From Paenibacillus sp. KS-LC4 (lineage in GTDB: Bacteria; Bacillota; Bacilli; Paenibacillales; Paenibacillaceae), in NCBI RefSeq assembly GCF_036894955.1, contig NZ_CP145905.1, positions 4,110,501 to 4,174,500 on the forward strand: 64,000 nt of DNA, in the 5' to 3' direction. Below the pieces are notes generated by a model. That model worked only from the letters and a program-made list of their open reading frames with translations, did not search any database and had not been told where the DNA came from. A program made the position numbers and the translations under genes. Shown one piece after another: positions 61,735 to 64,000 of this stretch. How positions within the stretch are numbered: position 1 is the stretch's first letter; each line of letters begins with the position of its first letter.

Positions 61735-64000
61735 CTATCTGACTGGACGACGCTCACTTGCCTGCGGGAAGTAGCCAATTGCCGTCGCATACGCAAGCAT
61801 ATTTCCGATTAACTGCTCATTAGGCGCTGCGCATGAAATGCCCGATGACTGCAAGGCAGCGCTTGTCAGCTCGCAGCTATAGCGATAGGCCGAGTCCTTC
61901 GCCCCGTCGCCCTCCAATTGCGCGATTGCGAGCTGCACACCCTCCTGATTTTTTGGAATGGCTTTATCAAGCAGCCACTTCGTATAGGCAGCTGGGCTTG
62001 ACGTTTCGATGGAATAGCCGCTGCCGCGCAGCATGTCCATCAGCCTTTCGTATGGTAGCGGCTCCGGGTTGCAAATGTGGTAGACGCCCCCAGCCGTATC
62101 CGGCTTAAGTGCCAGGCTCACAATGGATTGTCCGGCATAATCAATTGGCGTAATATCGAGGTCCCAAGTGACCTCTGGCGCTTGTCCAAGCAGCAGCATT
62201 GATTTGAGCATCCGGTAAAATGCATTGCTGTCAATGTTTCGCTGAAAGCTGCCGCTTACCGAGTGGCAGGATAAATTTCCTGCCCGATAAATACTGACGG
62301 GAACGCCTTGCTCAGCAGCAGCATACAGCAGCTTCTCCGCTTCCAGCTTACTGTTCGTATAGAGACTATCAACTCGCAGCTCCGGCGCAAGCTCCCCTGA
62401 CGCTACTACAGCCTCCCATTGGCCGCTTAAAGCGAGATCTTCCGGAATACCCAGCGTGGAAATATGGTGGAAGCGGATCGTTTGTCGGCAAGCAGCGGCA
62501 AGCTCCAGCAAATATGCCGTCCCGAGCACATTCGTACGGGCAAATTGTCCCTCCTCGCCAAAATGCCTCACATCCGCTGCACTGTGCATAATTGCATCCA
62601 AGCTGCTTATCAACCGCTGATACTGCTGCTCCTCAAGCCCGAGCCGCGGCGCTTCCAAGTTGCCTTCTACCGCTACAACGCGCCCCGCCATTAATGGAAT
62701 CGCCGCATCTCCAAAATAATGAGCAATATGGCTCCGAAGTCTCGCTTCGCCTGGCTCTATTCCTGGCCGTACGAGGCAATAAATAGTTGCATCGCTTTGC
62801 ATAAGCAGCTCATAGAGCAAATATCCGCCTAAATAGCCGGTAGCTCCAGTCAACAGTACGCCCTTCGGCTGCTGATCAAAGCGGGCAGACCGCTCAGGCT
62901 TGTAGCGCATAGCCGGCAATTCTTCCAATGGCAAGGCTGGCCCAACATGGCGTGCCGACTGCTGCTGCTCTGGCGCTTCGGCAGCAAGCTGCTCAATGCG
63001 CGCCGCAATCGCTTCAATCGTTCTATATTGAAATAAATCATTAATTTTCAATTCCGGGTAATATGGCTTAAGGCTTGCTAGAATATGAATAATTCCGAGC
63101 GAGTCGCCGCCAATCGTAAAGAAATCATCATGAATGCCGATATGCACAAGGCTGAGTGCTTCTGCCCATGCGCCCGCAATCATTCGTTGAATGCCATTTT
63201 GAGGGGCAACGTAGTCTACGCTGATCTGCTCCTCTTGATAGGAATAGCTTTGAAGCTTTTTCCGGTCGATTTTTCCGGTTGGCGAAATCGGCATTTCGTC
63301 CAATTGGACGATCCATTTCGGTACAAAATAAGAGGGCAGCTTATCGCCCAGCTCTTGCTTAATGGTGATGGTAGGGAGCGGCTTACCGTCCTTTGAAGTA
63401 AAGAAGCCGACGAGCATATTTTGCTCCTGTGCATCCTTTTTGCAGATAACGGCTACGTTTTGCACATTGGCAATTTTGGAGAAGCTGTCTTCGATTTCCC
63501 CAATCTCAATGCGATGTCCGCGAATTTTAATTTGCGAATCCCGGCGACCCACATATTCGATAGTGCCGTCCGGCAGCAGCTTCGCAATATCGCCTGACTT
63601 ATAAATCAGGCCATCGCCAAATGGGTTGGCTACAAACGCATCCGCCGTTTTCTCCGGTTGATTTAAATACCCTTTTGCAAGGCCGATTGTTTCGATCAGC
63701 ACTTCGCCGTGCACATGCACAGGGCATAGCTGGTTCAGCTCATTGACGATATACACCTTGTAGTTTTGAATCGGCTTGCCAATTGGAACATTTGTTAAAT
63801 CATCGGTAATATAACCGCTGATTTTATGCGTTGTGGTGCACACGGTGCATTCCGTTGGCCCATATACATTGACGATCGCAATGTTGTCTTGGAACTTCCG
63901 CTGGAACGCCCGAACCTGCTCGCCATAAAGCGCCTCTCCTGCTACGGTGATCAGCTTTACGCCTGCAAGCTTTTTGTAACCTTCATCCGATAAATACGCA
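61735..64000 (-). CDS. NRPS C-terminal part: adenylation, carrier and thioester-reductase domains (cut by window edge)
   Basis: The open frame runs to the edge (755 codons visible). It contains the end of an adenylation domain (NVYGPTECTV at the start of the visible part, YKSGDIAKLLPDG, DSQIKIRGHRIEIGEIE, PTGKIDRKKL), a peptidyl-carrier domain with the phosphopantetheine Ser in FFTIGGDSLGIIH, and a NAD(P)-binding reductase domain (GVLLTGATGYLGGYLL; catalytic Tyr/Lys in DSLYTNSKLEAEKL). Such a terminal reductase releases the product as aldehyde or alcohol instead of acid. The start lies beyond the window. Product identity is unknown. Confidence 0.95.
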   Translation of the reverse strand, partial: AYLSDEGYKKLAGVKLITVAGEALYGEQVRAFQRKFQDNIAIVNVYGPTECTVCTTTHKISGYITDDLTNVPIGKPIQNYKVYIVNELNQLCPVHVHGEVLIETIGLAKGYLNQPEKTADAFVANPFGDGLIYKSGDIAKLLPDGTIEYVGRRDSQIKIRGHRIEIGEIEDSFSKIANVQNVAVICKKDAQEQNMLVGFFTSKDGKPLPTITIKQELGDKLPSYFVPKWIVQLDEMPISPTGKIDRKKLQSYSYQEEQISVDYVAPQNGIQRMIAGAWAEALSLVHIGIHDDFFTIGGDSLGIIHILASLKPYYPELKINDLFQYRTIEAIAARIEQLAAEAPEQQQSARHVGPALPLEELPAMRYKPERSARFDQQPKGVLLTGATGYLGGYLLYELLMQSDATIYCLVRPGIEPGEARLRSHIAHYFGDAAIPLMAGRVVAVEGNLEAPRLGLEEQQYQRLISSLDAIMHSAADVRHFGEEGQFARTNVLGTAYLLELAAACRQTIRFHHISTLGIPEDLALSGQWEAVVASGELAPELRVDSLYTNSKLEAEKLLYAAAEQGVPVSIYRAGNLSCHSVSGSFQRNIDSNAFYRMLKSMLLLGQAPEVTWDLDITPIDYAGQSIVSLALKPDTAGGVYHICNPEPLPYERLMDMLRGSGYSIETSSPAAYTKWLLDKAIPKNQEGVQLAIAQLEGDGAKDSAYRYSCELTSAALQSSGISCAAPNEQLIGNMLAYATAIGYFPQASERRPVR

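Overview
The window looks like chromosomal DNA of a spore-forming, plant-polysaccharide-degrading member of the Paenibacillaceae (probably Paenibacillus or a close relative). The reasons are two GerA-type germinant-receptor operons, a CotH-family protein, an SLH-anchored surface protein, Mn-type pyrophosphatase PpaC, FabV, a Btr-like AraC/siderophore-binding regulator, GH42/GH43/GH51/GH3 glycosidases and an NRPS. Shine-Dalgarno sequences of the AGGAGG type and sigma-A promoters are strong throughout. No rRNA, tRNA, CRISPR array or prophage was seen.

Layout. 1-5653 (minus): an unusual germinant-receptor cluster with three B-type permease genes (one frameshifted, one cut by the window edge), one A, one C and a small D-like gene. 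5776-11816: an AraC regulator divergent from a GH42 beta-galactosidase, then a GH43-like enzyme, a Cys-rich DUF6171-like protein and a GH51 arabinofuranosidase with cre-like sites. 12069-16194 (minus): MarR regulator plus a heterodimeric ABC exporter, with operator-like repeats at the promoter. 16246-17552: a gene-free stretch with hexamer and heptamer tandem repeats and a long hairpin. 17553-21646: NlpC/P60 endopeptidase, PpaC, HAD phosphatase, two tiny overlapping ORFs and a CatE-like dioxygenase. 21686-22950: an AT-rich foreign island with a chloramphenicol acetyltransferase controlled by a complete translational attenuator, next to an IS110 transposase remnant. 22952-35950: GT39 membrane glycosyltransferase, NHL/FN3/SLH surface protein, a two-component system, a purple-acid-phosphatase-like enzyme, and a VTC / DUF4956 / CotH operon. 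36381-43689: a complete mannitol PTS locus (mtlA, mtlR, mtlF, mtlD) followed by EI and HPr genes. 43872-49561: FabV, PRPP synthetase with three 39-bp-spaced leader hairpins, nitroreductase, GH3. 49863-54763 (minus): siderophore uptake genes with a perfect Fur box and a Btr-like activator. 54993-58710: a second, ordinary gerA-gerB-gerC operon. 58800-61645: two MBL-fold hydrolases and small genes. 61735-64000: the 3' end of an NRPS ending in a thioester reductase domain.

How the parts fit: the glycosidases and mannitol PTS suggest use of arabinose/galactose-containing plant polymers and polyols under carbon catabolite control. The 29-36 kb block (sensor system, surface phosphatase, VTC-type polyphosphate polymerase, DUF4956 and CotH-like kinase) is the best candidate for an under-described envelope or phosphate-related system. 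The most clear-cut regulatory finding is the cat leader peptide/hairpin attenuator; other notable sequence oddities are the ATC start of mtlR, the tandem hairpins before prs, and the duplicated and frameshifted germination permease.
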